Part shown: piece by piece, positions 42,531-52,913 of the stretch | Position numbering within the stretch: the stretch's first letter is position 1 | Layout of the letters: every line of letters starts with the position of its first letter | Assembly (NCBI RefSeq): GCF_018613325.1 | Contig: NZ_JAGGQJ010000025.1 | Location: 1-64,000, forward strand | From: Bacillus sp. ISL-34 | GTDB lineage: Bacteria > Bacillota > Bacilli > Bacillales > DSM-1321 | Direction: 5' to 3' | Length of the DNA: 64,000 nt | Position numbers and translations under genes: made by a program | The notes under the pieces: model-generated | Told to the model about the DNA's origin: nothing | What the model saw: only the letters and a program-made list of their open reading frames with translations | The model's database searches: none

Positions 42531-42707
42531 TTGGAGAGTATGGAAGCATTATATGAAAAAATTGAGATATTGAGGAAAGAACTAATAGCTGCTGGATTGA
42601 TATATGGATTTACTGCCCCAAAAACATTACATAAAAGCCTGGAACTAGATGAACTGTTGAATTTACTTGGGCATGAAAAAGAGCCAAATGGTTTAGAATA
42701 TGTTTAA
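42531..42707 (+). CDS. Spo0E-like aspartyl-phosphate phosphatase
   Basis: 58 aa from a TTG at 42531 with GAGGG 8 nt upstream. Two short helices (IEILRKELIAAGLIYG and KSLELDELLNLLG) with S-x-E-L-D in the second; the SQxLD-like motif is how Spo0E-type phosphatases bind their response regulator. The family removes phosphate from Spo0A~P and delays sporulation. The motif is slightly off consensus (SLELD), so activity is not certain. It stands alone on the plus strand. Confidence 0.75.
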   Translation: MESMEALYEKIEILRKELIAAGLIYGFTAPKTLHKSLELDELLNLLGHEKEPNGLEYV

Positions 42708-43034
42708 AAACTGGAATGAAGCGTGACTTGATCTTTCTAACTTCATTCAATCATGTTAGCTGCAAGAACTATCACTTGGTATTATTCCGGAATTCTTTTT
42801 ATTAGTCACCACTCGATTCATGCAGCACATTTCCCTTACTAAAACACCTCGTATTCTTTTTTTCTTGAACTCTTAGATTAATTTTTCTTTAATATTTAAT
42901 GAAATGATCATCCCTTCTTACCTAATGCTGCTTAGTCTAGTTTTCAACGTTTTATTTCGTGTAGAATTCGTCATAGGACCAGAACAAAAAAGACTTTATA
43001 ATAGAAAGATAACCAGACATCAAGGGGGCGTACA

Positions 43035-43294
43035 ATGGATAGAAATGATAAATCCAAGATATTTTAATAAAGGAGCTACTAGAGCTTAAGCTTTCACTGC
43101 AACATGAATTAAATCGTGTCACTCAAATAATAGATCATTTAAGCCCGGATGAAGAAGCTGTACAACCGTTAGAAGATGTGACATTACATACTCAATTGGG
43201 CGATAAAGATATATTCTCCCTAGTTAAAGTACAATTGCAGAAAAAGATCTCTAAGCCGAGCTATGAGACATGGATGAAAGGTACGCAGAATTAA
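43035..43294 (+). pseudogene. Frameshifted small gene with DnaA-N-like C-terminus
   Basis: An ATG at 43035 with a strong AAGGGGG 7 nt upstream opens a 10-codon peptide that stops at 43065. A shifted frame, open from 43050, then reads on for ~80 codons (LLELKLSLQHELNRVTQIID ... ISKPSYETWMKGTQ) to a stop at 43292. The end ISKPSYETWMK resembles the start domain of DnaA (KISKPSFETWLK). The total of 260 nt is one short of a multiple of three, which fits a single missing base. It may be a pseudogene, a sequencing error or a programmed shift. Function unknown. Confidence 0.5.
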
Positions 43295-43370
43295 TAAAAT
43301 CCTTGCTGAAGAGTATTAATGGAAAAGATTATACGATTTGATTTATTGCGAAATAAGGGAATACTTAAAC

Positions 43371-43409
43371 AACCAAACGAAGAAGCTATTAAGGCTTCTT
43401 CGTTTGGTT
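43371..43409. terminator. Long hairpin, probable terminator
   Basis: A perfect 16-bp stem (43371-43386 with 43394-43409) and a 7-nt loop. T runs are short on both strands. It lies just past the frameshifted small gene and is probably its terminator. Confidence 0.55.
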
Positions 43410-43852
43410 TAAAAAAATAATAAAGCTCCTCTATTGTTCCTAAAGCTTTTGAGTCTGAGACAATATTAATGTAAAACAGCAGCCATTTGGCTCTTTTTTT
43501 ATTGCCCCGGAATGCCACAATTTCTAAAGGAGCTTTTTCTAAGCATTAATTTTCCTATATCTTAAAGTCATATCAACTATTGTCAATAATAAAACGAACC
43601 ATAAGATAGGATTTTTCAAGGAGATACCTACAATGGATTTTCCCCCCATTAATGTTAATACTCCCATTAGCACTAAAGTATAAACTAGTTCAAAATGAAT
43701 GGATGCCTTTTATCGAATTTTTCTTTTATGTGCTGCATTTAACAACAATCTATCTCATCTAAGTTTATGAATGGTGTGAGTTCTCAAATATCAACTATTC
43801 TTGTAAATTGTCATCGGCAACCTAATGTATCCGCCGTTTTAATGATTTTTCA

Positions 43853-44838
43853 CTATTTTAGTGACTGAAATCCTTTTAATTCAGGGACAACATTGCTTAC
43901 CTCCCTTCCAGTAACGGCTGCAACGAGGTTCTTCGCCGCAAGCATGGCCATATCAAAACGTGTTTGAGAGTAGCTGAACCTATATGCGGCAGGGTAACCA
44001 CGTTCGGCATGGCTAAAAGCGGATTGTCAGGCGATACGGGTTCCTGTTCAAATACATCCAAACCGGCTGCAAGGATTTCCTTATTTTGCAGTGCTTCAAT
44101 GAGGGCCTTTTCGTCCACCGTCTGACCGCGGGAAGTATTAATAAAGATCGCGGATTTTTTCATCAGTGCGAATTGCTCCCTTCCCATAAGATGCCTCGTC
44201 TCCGGAGTATAAGGGACCATTAAAACAACGAAATCGGCTTCCCGTAAAAGGTGCTCTAAAGAGGAATAGGTTGTACTGAGCGTTTCCTCCACTTCTGATT
44301 TTCTTCGCCGATTATGATATAAAACGTCCATGTTAAAACCGTATTTGCCTCGTCTTGCAATAGATTCACCAATCCTCCCCATACCGATGATGCCCAATGT
44401 TTTTCCATGAACATCAACACCAAAAAGGGGTTCATCGCCTTTATTTCCCCAATTGCCATCCTTTACAAGCTTGTCCAGTTCCGGTATTCGACGGGCTGCT
44501 GAGAGCATTAAGGCTAAAGTTAAATCGGCCACGGTTTCATCGAGAACATCAGGAGTATTCGTACCGATTATCCTTCTCTTTTTCATTGCCTCTAAATCAA
44601 AGTTGTTGTAACCTACCGAGATATTGCTGACAGCCTTTAGACATGGTGCATGGTCCAGAAATTCGTCATCTATTTTTTCTCCGGTGATGAGCAGTCCCTC
44701 CACATCGGAAATTTGCTTTAACAGCTGGCTTCTGTTAATGGGTTCAGGGCCGTTCCATTTTTCATACTGGCAATACTTCGAAATGAATGCCTCTACCTCG
44801 GCCGGTACTGGTCTTGCTATATACACTTTTGGCATCAA
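43853..44838 (-). pseudogene. D-2-hydroxyacid dehydrogenase, frameshifted near the C-terminus
   Basis: As it stands the frame gives 313 aa ending abnormally at 43897 after PHIGSAT. NAD-binding motif GIIGMGRIGESIARRG (~149-164), catalytic Arg in FINTSRGQTVDE, Glu in DVFEQEP, and His in LPHIGSAT are all present. Adding one A at the AAA run at 43963-43965 restores the usual ending (TRFDMAMLAAKNLVAAVTGR) and a stop at 43853, giving 328 aa. The restored protein resembles glyoxylate/hydroxypyruvate or 2-ketogluconate reductases. It lies 21 bp after an ACS carrier gene, so sugar-acid catabolism is likely. The catalytic core precedes the shift, so partial function is possible. Confidence 0.85.
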
Positions 44839-44859
44839 TTTATATCCTCCTCGGTTACA

Positions 44860-46158
44860 CTATTCTTGAATAGGATGTTTTACAATAAACCAATAACAGA
44901 TTGCGGCGCATCCGGCGATTAAACCGCCAGATATGAAGGCAAGAGAGTAAGAACCAGTTGCATCCACTATCATGCCTGCAACAACAGGGGAAAAGGCTCC
45001 ACCAAAATAACCGCCAAAATTCTGAATTGCACCTACGGAAGCAACCATAGAAGGAGGGGCAATGTCACCGGCAAGTGCCCACGCACTGCCTGTAATGGCA
45101 GAAATAAAACAAAGAGCAAGGGTCAGTAATGTTAAGGTAATGGCGAGCCCTTTGGCAAGTGGAACTGCACATACAACAATAGCGGCCGAGATGGCACATA
45201 TACTAATTAAGGCACGCTTTGCTTTAATAGGTGTAGTAATTCCCTTGTCAACCCATTTTTTAGTAAGATATCCTCCGAAAATATTGCCAAAGATTCCGCC
45301 AAGCCAAGGAATACCAGCATATATACCCATTTCTTTAAGTGAGACATGATGAACATCAAACAAATAAAGAGGAAGGAAGACAAGGAAAATATTCCAGATC
45401 CAAATGGTACAGAAGAAGCCCAGAATCATCCCCCACACGCTTCGATATTTAAATAACGAACCCCATTTTATTTTAGATGATTGAATGCCTTGCTCCACTC
45501 CACCACCTTCGGACTTAATGTATTCAAATTCCTCCTTGGAAAGTTTTTGGCTTTTTTCAGGATTTTTATAAAAAATGACAAAACCGATCGCGAAGATGAT
45601 GCCGATCACACCCGTTATATAAAACAGCGCTCTCCACCCAAAAGTCACCATAATGAAAACGAGAATTGGCGGTGCAATGGCTGGTCCCCATTTGGACGAA
45701 GAATCCCAAATTCCAGTTGCCAAGCCTCGTTCCTTTTTAGGGAACCAATACGATGTGATCTTAGCCATCGTCGGAAAACACGGTGCTTCTCCCACTCCAA
45801 GTAAAATCCGTGCAGCAATAAATGAACCCATTTTATGAACGGCTCCCGTTAAAATGGTCGCACCACTCCACCAAATAAGCGCGATTGTATACACCTTTTT
45901 GGTCCCGAACCGATCGATCAGCCAGCCGGAAGGAAGCTGCATCAATGCATAACTCCAAGAAAAAAAGGTTCCCAATAACCCGATTTCGGTCACGCTAAGT
46001 CCAAGTTCCTTCATCATTTCGGGAGCTGCAATGGATAGGTTGGCCCGATCTAGATAGTTGATAATTCCCCCAATCAATAACCAGATGACGACGGTCCAGC
46101 GAAATTTCCGGCCAATATTTAATGGCTTTTCTTGCTTTGTTTCCATTCTTGCTTCCAT
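44860..46158 (-). CDS. MFS transporter, ACS family (sugar-acid type)
   Basis: 432 aa with 12 membrane segments. NYLDRANLSIAAPEMMKELG is the ACS signature, closest to the glucarate/galactonate/hexuronate carriers. AAGGGGGG lies 7 nt before the ATG. The gene is followed after 21 bp by the D-2-hydroxyacid dehydrogenase gene, so uptake of a sugar acid (for example 2-ketogluconate) and its reduction is the likely pathway. A cre-like palindrome lies 36 bp upstream of the start codon, which suggests glucose repression. Confidence 0.88.
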   Translation of the reverse strand: MEARMETKQEKPLNIGRKFRWTVVIWLLIGGIINYLDRANLSIAAPEMMKELGLSVTEIGLLGTFFSWSYALMQLPSGWLIDRFGTKKVYTIALIWWSGATILTGAVHKMGSFIAARILLGVGEAPCFPTMAKITSYWFPKKERGLATGIWDSSSKWGPAIAPPILVFIMVTFGWRALFYITGVIGIIFAIGFVIFYKNPEKSQKLSKEEFEYIKSEGGGVEQGIQSSKIKWGSLFKYRSVWGMILGFFCTIWIWNIFLVFLPLYLFDVHHVSLKEMGIYAGIPWLGGIFGNIFGGYLTKKWVDKGITTPIKAKRALISICAISAAIVVCAVPLAKGLAITLTLLTLALCFISAITGSAWALAGDIAPPSMVASVGAIQNFGGYFGGAFSPVVAGMIVDATGSYSLAFISGGLIAGCAAICYWFIVKHPIQE

Positions 46159-46193
46159 ACCTTATCCCCCCTTGTTATATAAAACGCCGTAAA

Positions 46194-46207
46194 TGGCAGC
46201 GCTTCCA
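46194..46207. promoter_or_regulatory. Candidate CcpA cre site
   Basis: TGGCAGCGCTTCCA, a near-perfect palindrome with the TG-N2-A-N-CG-N-T-N2-CA frame of cre sites; the two W positions do not match. It lies directly upstream of the ACS carrier gene. Confidence 0.5.
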
Positions 46208-47049
46208 AAATAAGAAAAAGCCAGAGTTCACGCTTGGAGAATATGTATATACAAGGAGGTTTTTGTTTTATAATATAGAACTAGGTTTTGATTTTGTGGC
46301 AAAAACATAAAAAGAATTTTCTTTTTATTCTGTAAAGAATCGTATTATGGGGATGTGTGATTGTCAATCTTTATTCTTATTTTCAGGATTATATTCCTAG
46401 TAAATGTTTTATGCCAAGTGGGGAAAATTGATAGAAAAAGCGAGCGCCCCTAATCATGAGGGATGGCCATAGACATACCTGATAAAGCAGCATGTAGTTT
46501 ACCAGATAAGTGAGACATTAATTGTTCGCTTGGCGCTACTGAATCCACTTTTCTATTGATATTACTAAATCTTAATGGAAGCCGTGATGGTTAACGGAGC
46601 TTCCACTACTTCCTGAAAGCACCCGGAATACTATTTTATTTGTTGTGGAAATTCCATCCCTTCGTACATTTACTACGAATACAGTATTTTTAAAAGAGGA
46701 ATGAAGGGCTGGCTCATCGTCCATTCCTCACTGTGACATTGAGATACTCCTACCTCTTCTCCTTTTAGGATCTGTTATTGAATATCTAAAAAATTTATAG
46801 CGAAACGATTTGTTCGATAAAATCCACTCCTGAATCAGGTAAGGGAGTTCATGTATGGTATATTTTTTTCTTCCAAACGTTGTTTTCTTCTTTTATTCTT
46901 TGATTTCCGTTTATTCATTTAAAAAATTCTAAAATAATATCTTATATTAATTTTTTATGATTTCGTAATTCCAATTATTTCTTTTAAGAAGCTCAAGACA
47001 ACAATTATGCCTCATATTAAACTATTGTTCGTTAGTTCAATAAGAAAAA
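46208..47049. other. Long region without a supported gene
   Basis: About 840 bp. A minus-strand open stretch around 46460-46600 reads for ~47 codons and ends at a TAG (46451) but has an upstream stop and no start with a ribosome site, so it may be the tail of a decayed gene. An RBS-like AAGGAGG at 46252 is not followed by a usable start codon. Nothing else stands out. Confidence 0.4.
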
Positions 47050-47067
47050 GAGCCATTGTAACAGCTC
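47050..47067 (-). terminator. Weak terminator after the patatin-like gene
   Basis: GAGC-N10-GCTC followed by TTTTTC on the minus strand. The stem is short, but position and T run fit the end of the leftward patatin-like gene. Confidence 0.5.
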
Positions 47068-47114
47068 CTTGTCCCCCTCTTTCACCCTTTTGAAACGATA
47101 GCGTAATGTTTCTC

Positions 47115-48035
47115 CTACTTATTTTTTACTCTTTGCATGCGTTTGACCTTATATTGTTCAAAATCCCAATTCGACAAAAATTCTTTTGCAGAAGTATAGC
47201 CTGATTGATAGAGAAAGTAGATTTCATCCTCATTCAGTTCAAAATCCGTTGCGTTGATGCCGCCAGTAGGAATTTGAATCGTGCGTTCAATCGTTTCTTC
47301 GTTCATATGTCGTAAATCATGGGCTTGAAGCATCGTTTTAAATATATTTTTGAAAAGGTGGATTGGCGTTGGTATAACCGCATCTATGTTAACTTCATCT
47401 TTCACAAAATGGAATCCGAATGTTGGAAAACGAGGATTGTCTGTATCAAATATCCATATTGGGAAGTTACTAAGTAAACCACCATCTAAAATGTAGGATT
47501 TTTTCCGGTCTTTTGATTTCCAAATAACCGGACGGAAGAAAAATGGTAAAGAGGCACTCATCATTACGGCAGTTGAAACTTTAAAATCAGCAGGAGACAT
47601 CCCATAGCGGTCCAAATCATCTGGAAAAATAAGCATCTGCCCATTCGAAACATCAGAAGCAATTATCTTCAACTTTCCATCTGGAAGATCCGCGAATGTC
47701 TTAATCCCTTTTTCTGAAAGAAGAGAATCCACCCATGTCTCCAAATAATCGTTTTTGTAAATCCCAAGATGAACCATAAGTTCCAAAAAGAAGCCCAAAA
47801 TGGGAATTCGATTCAAAATTGTCCTGCCTCGAATCTTTGAGTAATTGATTTCACTAAACCGTTCTCTAATTTCATGGCTTTTATAGCCACTAGCCAAAAG
47901 AGTAGCTATTACTGCTCCTACTGATGTCCCAGCAAGTCTTTCCCATTCGACTTTTTCCTCTTCCATTGCTTGAATCGCTCCAATAAAAGCAATTCCCCTG
48001 ACCCCCCCACCTTCAAAAACGGCATCTGCTTTCAT
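47115..48035 (-). CDS. Patatin-like phospholipase
   Basis: 306 aa. The patatin fold is shown by the oxyanion loop EGGGVRGIAFIGA (residues ~8-20), nucleophile GTSVGAV (~37-43, Ser in G-x-S-x-G) and the catalytic Asp in ILDGGLLSNFP. Length and motifs match bacterial cytosolic patatin-like proteins. It would hydrolyse acyl ester bonds of phospholipids or acyl glycerols. No signal peptide. GAGGTGG precedes the ATG. It stands alone. Confidence 0.87.
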   Translation of the reverse strand: MKADAVFEGGGVRGIAFIGAIQAMEEEKVEWERLAGTSVGAVIATLLASGYKSHEIRERFSEINYSKIRGRTILNRIPILGFFLELMVHLGIYKNDYLETWVDSLLSEKGIKTFADLPDGKLKIIASDVSNGQMLIFPDDLDRYGMSPADFKVSTAVMMSASLPFFFRPVIWKSKDRKKSYILDGGLLSNFPIWIFDTDNPRFPTFGFHFVKDEVNIDAVIPTPIHLFKNIFKTMLQAHDLRHMNEETIERTIQIPTGGINATDFELNEDEIYFLYQSGYTSAKEFLSNWDFEQYKVKRMQRVKNK

Positions 48036-48733
48036 ATTTCCACCTCTCGATAAGAGTTATTATTTTTATTATTAACAATATTTTAAAATAAAGCGAATTT
48101 TCACACTCCTGGGTTCCAAAAATCAGCCCCGTCAGTTGAAGAATAAAACCGCTTGCCATTCATGATTGGAATTAATGACGGTTCTATTTTTCTAACAAAT
48201 TATTTCGCTAGCATTATCAAGAATCTCATGAGTTTAAAAGGAAAAGGTTGTGTTTTTCAATCTGAAACACAACTTCTGTAATATCATGTTCTTTGACCTT
48301 GCCAGCTTTTCTGGTTGTTCGCATGATTAACCGTACTTCTAATCTCTGTTTATGCTATCCATCCCTGATTGACAATTGGTGCATAACTATCCATTTTCAC
48401 CTTTATTATTACTTCATTTCTGTGGATTCCCTACTTGAGACCCTCTGGCTCTACTGCAATAATATTAAAAGTAGATAGACCCCCTTATCAGTGGTGAACG
48501 CAAAATTGATGGTAATCAAACGTAAAAACAATAGTAGGATAGTATCTTTTATCATGGTATGTATAAAACGAGGCATTTGCATGGACAAATTATCAGATAC
48601 CTTCTAATTTTTCCACCTCATTATCAAAATCACGCTGTGCTGATGAATGTTGCTTTTATTGAAAAAAGGAAACTTTTGTAATTAACAATCGTAAAATTAA
48701 TAGGAACAAAATTTCACTTTGGGAGGTGTTTGA
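48036..48733. other. Divergent intergenic region without a supported gene
   Basis: 698 bp between the patatin-like gene and the DUF3784-like gene. No convincing reading frame, hairpin or operator. Confidence 0.4.
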
Positions 48734-49018
48734 TTGGACTATGGTTTATTGATTATCGGTATAGCTTTGGTATGGGTTTCCTTTTTAGTGGGAATCAAAA
48801 AACAAACGTGGTTGTTAGTTGGATTTAATGAAAAGAAAATTAACAATAAGACATTATTGGGGAAGGTGACAGGCGGTGGCTTTTTTCTTCCGTTAGGCTT
48901 ATTAATCGTTATAAATAGCATGATCGACTATCCTCATGAAGGCACTATTCTTATACTGGCCATATTAGTACTTTTAACAATTGTGTACGTGTTTATCAAT
49001 AGAAGGTTACTGGATTAG
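48734..49018 (+). CDS. Small DUF3784-like membrane protein
   Basis: 94 aa with three hydrophobic segments. After the first segment comes TWLLVGFNEKKINNKTLLGKVTGGGFFLPLG (given here for the motif L-x-G-F-N ... K-x-x-G), the loop seen in DUF3784 proteins. The start is TTG with GGAGGTG 7 nt upstream. The gene lies 118 bp before the DinB gene on the same strand and may be co-transcribed. Function unknown. Confidence 0.7.
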   Translation: MDYGLLIIGIALVWVSFLVGIKKQTWLLVGFNEKKINNKTLLGKVTGGGFFLPLGLLIVINSMIDYPHEGTILILAILVLLTIVYVFINRRLLD

Positions 49019-49136
49019 TAACTGAACATAAAATCCTAAACAAAGATAAGTATGGGAACTAAGGAAGCAGCTTTTTGATAAAGGTATTCTTTAAATTATG
49101 TCGAAAAGTAAATGTAACGATTGAAGGAGTGAAAAA

Positions 49137-49640
49137 ATGGAAAGTAACCGTGCAAAGAAAATGTATGATTACCACGTTTGGGCGAATCAGCAAGTGTTCC
49201 AAAACTTAAACCAATTACCGGACAGAGTCTATGGCGACACGATAAAAAGTGTCTTTCCATCCATCAAGGAAGTCCTTGTTCACCTTTACGCAACAGATAT
49301 TACCTGGTTGGAGATAATGAAAGGAAGCACAATTCAAGAAACTTTTAAGAAAGTTGAACAGCGGCGGAAAGAAGTGGACGGGATCTCAATAAATGAACTT
49401 GAATCCTGCTATGATGAACTTGCAAAGGAATATGACAATTTTCTTACTTCACAGCCTGATCTTGAACGGACCATTATAACCGAACATCCCAAAATGGGGG
49501 AGTGTGAGTTTGTACTTGCCGACCTCATCCATCATGTTGTAAATCATGGGACTTATCATCGCGGTAATGTGTCAGCGATGCTCCATCAACAAGGCGAGCG
49601 TGGCGCACCTATAGATTATGTATTTTACTGTTTAAAATAA
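49137..49640 (+). CDS. DinB-family protein
   Basis: 167 aa four-helix protein. The metal-binding histidine triad is visible: HLYATDITWLE (His ~50), HHVVNHGTYHRGN (His ~133 and ~141). DinB/YfiT-like proteins bind a divalent metal; some are bacillithiol-dependent transferases and the founder is DNA-damage induced. The usual length is 150-175 aa. A ribosome site (GAAGGAG) precedes the ATG. A terminator follows. Which reaction this member carries out is not evident. Confidence 0.85.
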   Translation: MESNRAKKMYDYHVWANQQVFQNLNQLPDRVYGDTIKSVFPSIKEVLVHLYATDITWLEIMKGSTIQETFKKVEQRRKEVDGISINELESCYDELAKEYDNFLTSQPDLERTIITEHPKMGECEFVLADLIHHVVNHGTYHRGNVSAMLHQQGERGAPIDYVFYCLK

Positions 49641-49715
49641 GCTCGGCATGGCTACCTCGACGGAACATCAATTAAAGGTCGCTGTAAACATACTAAAGAA
49701 CCGCTCATCCAGATG

Positions 49716-49758
49716 AAAGCCGATGATCCTTTTGCCAAGGAATCATCGGCTTTTATTT
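49716..49758 (+). terminator. Rho-independent terminator after the DinB gene
   Basis: AAGCCGATGAT with ATCATCGGCTT, slightly extended, then TTTTATTTTA. It lies between the converging DinB and copA genes and may serve the rightward transcript. Confidence 0.85.
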
Positions 49759-49825
49759 TATGGAATGAAAATCCAAACGTTCGTGGCATGGTTATATTCA
49801 ATCAGTACCAATGCTCTCATTATAT

Positions 49826-52240
49826 TTAGAGCTTTACCCGTTGAAGGCGAAGTGCATTCAATACGACTGATACAGAACTGAAGGCCATGGCAGCACCCGC
49901 TAACCACGGGGCAAGCAGTCCGATTGCGGCAATTGGTATTCCGATTACATTATAGGCAAAAGCCCAGAATAGGTTTTGTTTGATATTTCTCATCGTTTTC
50001 CTGCTCATGAGGATTGCATCTGCAATACTGTTCAAATCCCCCCTGATCAAAGTGATATCGGCAGCTTCCATGGCTACGTCCGTCCCGGTTCCTATAGCCA
50101 TTCCTATATCGGCTAGTGCCAGCGCGGGAGCATCATTTATCCCATCTCCGACCATTGCCACTCTTTTCCCGGCGGCCTGCAGTTTTTTCACTTCCTCCGC
50201 TTTCCCTTCAGGAAGGACTTCTGCAATCACATGGTCAATGGCGACTTGCTTCCCAATGGCATTTGCTGTCCTTTGATTATCCCCGGTTATCATGATGACC
50301 TGGATATCCATTTCTTTTAACCTTTTAATCGCCGTAAGCGAGGTATCTTTTATCGTATCCGCAACGGCAATGAGTCCTGCATATACCCCTTCAATGCTGG
50401 CGAGCATTGCAGTCTTCCCTTGCTCTTCAAGTTCTTCCATCGCTGTTAGCGCCTTAGTAATATCGACGTTATTTTGATTCATCAATTTACGCGTTCCGAC
50501 GAATAACTCTTTTTGATCCACTACCGCTCTCACCCCATAACCAGGAATCGCTTCAAATTCCTCAACCACAGCAAGTGATATCTGTCTTGCTTGAATTCCT
50601 TGAACGATCGATTGCGCAAGAGGGTGTTCAGATTGTTTTTCAGCTGCGCCGATTAGAGATAAAAACCGTTCTTCCTCCATACCATTCTCGATGAGGACAT
50701 CGGTCAACACTGGGGTGCCATTCGTCACTGTTCCCGTTTTATCCAAAATGACCGTATCTATATGGTGTGTGGTTTCCAAGTGCTCCCCGCCTTTAAATAA
50801 AATGCCGAATTCGGCGGCCCTACCTGATCCTGCCATGATGGATGTAGGAGTTGCCAGACCTAAAGCACATGGACAGGCTATGACTAGCACTGCAATCATT
50901 GCTTCAAAAGCCGGTGTGAATTCTCCAGGGTTAACCCATATCATCCAAACCAGAAAAGTTAGAAGGGCGATTCCGACAACAATGGGAACGAAGACACCTG
51001 AAATTTGGTCAGCAAGGCGTTGAATCGGAGCTTTGGAACCTTGAGCATCTTCAACCACTTTGATGATTTGAGAAAGAGCTGTATCCCTTCCGATCTTTGT
51101 GGCTTTCATTTTGAGAAACCCATTCTTATTCAATGTTGAACCGATTACAGTATCCCCGTTTGTTTTATCCACCGGAATGCTCTCACCCGTTAACATGGAT
51201 TCATCGACGGCAGAGTTCCCTTCGACTACTTCTCCATCGACAGGTATCTTTTCACCCGGCTTCACCAAAATCGTATCCCCTACGATGACATCTTCAAGTG
51301 GTATTTCCCGTTCTTCCCCATTCCTTAAAACCAATGCCGTTTTGGCCTGAAGCCCCATCAATTTTTTGATGGCCTCGGAAGAACGTCCTTTTGCTTTTGC
51401 TTCAAACAGCTTTCCTAATAGAATGAGGGTGATAAGAATCGAACTAGTTTCGAAATAAAGCTGTGCCGTATTGTGATGGGATCCCATTGAAATGATCGCC
51501 TGATAAACACTGTAAAAATAGGCAGCGGAAGTTCCCATTGCGACTAATACATCCATATTGGCACTTTTATTTTTCAAGGCTTTATAAGCCCCAACATAAA
51601 ACTGCTTTCCAATCAGAAATTGCACGGGGGTGGCGAAAGCCATTTGCACCCAAGGATTCATGAGGAAATCAGGCATATAGATGAACGAAGTAAAACTAAA
51701 ATGGCTTACCATCGCCCATAACAATGGAAAAGATAATATGACCGAAAAGATGAATTTATTCTTTTGTTTTTGAATTTCTTTTTGACGGAAATCCACGGAT
51801 TCCGTATTATCTTCCTTGATGACCGCCCCATACCCCAGCTTCTCCACCCGTTGAATGATGTCAGCTGGGGAGGCTTCGGATGGATCATATTCGACGGTCG
51901 CATTTTCGAGCGCAAGATTCACATTGGCCATGCTTACCCCACCCAACTTATTTAACCCTTTCTCAATTCGGTTAGCACAGGCAGCACAGGTCATGCCAGT
52001 AATCGTAAATTCCTTTTTCTCTTTTACTACATCATAACCAAGATCTTGAATTTTCTTTTCAAAGTCCTTGTTGCTTAATTTTTCCGAATCATATTTAATG
52101 ACCGATTTCTCAAGAGCCAAATTAACGGTGGCTTCCTCAACGCCTTCCATTTTGTTTAACCCTTTTTCAATTCGGTTAGCACAGGCAGCGCAAGTCATGC
52201 CCGTAATCTGCATACTTGTTTCTTTTATTTGGCCGCTCAC
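49826..52240 (-). CDS. copA: Copper-exporting P1B-type ATPase
   Basis: 804 aa. Two N-terminal HMA domains each with [17 protein letters not shown] (~12-28 and ~81-97), eight membrane helices, the CPCALG copper channel motif, phosphorylation motif DKTGTVTNG and hinge [11 protein letters not shown]. Length matches B. subtilis CopA (~800 aa). It exports Cu(I) from the cytosol across the membrane. GTG start with GGGGATG upstream. It is the last gene of csoR-copZ-copA, and a second CsoR-type palindrome lies just upstream, which may give copA its own promoter. Confidence 0.95.
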   Translation of the reverse strand: MSGQIKETSMQITGMTCAACANRIEKGLNKMEGVEEATVNLALEKSVIKYDSEKLSNKDFEKKIQDLGYDVVKEKKEFTITGMTCAACANRIEKGLNKLGGVSMANVNLALENATVEYDPSEASPADIIQRVEKLGYGAVIKEDNTESVDFRQKEIQKQKNKFIFSVILSFPLLWAMVSHFSFTSFIYMPDFLMNPWVQMAFATPVQFLIGKQFYVGAYKALKNKSANMDVLVAMGTSAAYFYSVYQAIISMGSHHNTAQLYFETSSILITLILLGKLFEAKAKGRSSEAIKKLMGLQAKTALVLRNGEEREIPLEDVIVGDTILVKPGEKIPVDGEVVEGNSAVDESMLTGESIPVDKTNGDTVIGSTLNKNGFLKMKATKIGRDTALSQIIKVVEDAQGSKAPIQRLADQISGVFVPIVVGIALLTFLVWMIWVNPGEFTPAFEAMIAVLVIACPCALGLATPTSIMAGSGRAAEFGILFKGGEHLETTHHIDTVILDKTGTVTNGTPVLTDVLIENGMEEERFLSLIGAAEKQSEHPLAQSIVQGIQARQISLAVVEEFEAIPGYGVRAVVDQKELFVGTRKLMNQNNVDITKALTAMEELEEQGKTAMLASIEGVYAGLIAVADTIKDTSLTAIKRLKEMDIQVIMITGDNQRTANAIGKQVAIDHVIAEVLPEGKAEEVKKLQAAGKRVAMVGDGINDAPALALADIGMAIGTGTDVAMEAADITLIRGDLNSIADAILMSRKTMRNIKQNLFWAFAYNVIGIPIAAIGLLAPWLAGAAMAFSSVSVVLNALRLQRVKL

Positions 52241-52256
52241 TTCATCCCCGCCTTCC

Positions 52257-52275
52257 TATACCACTATGGGGTATA
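52257..52275. promoter_or_regulatory. Candidate CsoR operator before copA
   Basis: TATACCACTATGGGGTATA, an interrupted palindrome with the TACC/GGGGTA shape of CsoR sites, 17 bp upstream of the copA start. Confidence 0.6.
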
Positions 52276-52316
52276 ATTATTTGTAAAAAAGAAGTGCTTA
52301 ACAGCACTCTCATAAC

Positions 52317-52523
52317 TTACTCGACATCGTATCCTTGATCATCGATTGTTTCTTTTATTTTCTCAAGGGATACTTTTTCCTTATCAAACGCTACATCCAC
52401 TTTTCCTGCATCCAAATGCACTTTTACGCTTTCAACACCTGCAAGTTTTCCTACATTCCCTTCAACAGCATTCACACAATGACCACAAGACATTCCACTT
52501 ACATTCAATGTTACGTTTTCCAT
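52317..52523 (-). CDS. copZ: Copper chaperone CopZ
   Basis: 68 aa from the ATG at 52523; a GTG 9 nt earlier would leave only 2 nt to the GGAG. One HMA domain with the copper-binding GMSCGHCVNAVEGNV (residues ~10-24). It delivers Cu(I) to the HMA domains of CopA in the cytosol. Usual length ~69 aa. Second gene of csoR-copZ-copA. Confidence 0.93.
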   Translation of the reverse strand: MENVTLNVSGMSCGHCVNAVEGNVGKLAGVESVKVHLDAGKVDVAFDKEKVSLEKIKETIDDQGYDVE

Positions 52524-52539
52524 TTCAACCACTACTCCT

Positions 52540-52887
52540 TTATTTTTTCATTAATTTTTGTATCGTTACAAGCACTTCATCTATAACCTCTGTATCCCCT
52601 TCATTGAGGCGTTCGACCACACAATTCCTTAGATGTCCTTCCAATAATATCTTCGCCACACTATTCATTGCGCTTTGTGTAGCTGCTATTTGGGTAATCA
52701 CATCATCACAGTACGTATCTTTTTCAATAAGACCCTTTATACCGCGAATTTGACCTTCGATTCGATTTAACCGGGTCGTTAAATTCTTTTTAACTGCTTC
52801 TGAGTGATGACTCTTTCGGCCGTGGGAAGAGGTCGTACAGCATTCTTCTTCATTCACAGAATCTTGACCATTCAACATTTCATCCAT
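52540..52887 (-). CDS. csoR: Copper-sensing repressor CsoR
   Basis: 115 aa. The CsoR/RcnR fold with RLNRIEGQIRGIKGLIE, and the Cu(I) ligands Cys in DTYCDDV, His in EGHLRN and Cys in RNCVVE (C-H-C pattern of true CsoR). It releases its operator when Cu(I) binds. The first ~30 residues are an extension not seen in the ~100-aa B. subtilis protein; it holds a CC pair and three histidines (EECCTTSSHGRKSHH), which could be an added metal-binding tail. It leads the copper operon, with an operator directly upstream. Confidence 0.93.
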   Translation of the reverse strand: MDEMLNGQDSVNEEECCTTSSHGRKSHHSEAVKKNLTTRLNRIEGQIRGIKGLIEKDTYCDDVITQIAATQSAMNSVAKILLEGHLRNCVVERLNEGDTEVIDEVLVTIQKLMKK

Positions 52888-52913
52888 TTACCATCCCTCC
52901 TCGAAAATTAATA

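Noticed and set aside
43291-43518. 75-codon minus-strand frame
   Set aside because: It runs through the 16-bp hairpin at 43371-43409, has no ribosome site and no recognisable product.
46451-46600. Open minus-strand stretch of ~47 codons
   Set aside because: Upstream stop, no start codon with a ribosome site, no recognisable protein; noted only as a possible decayed gene end.
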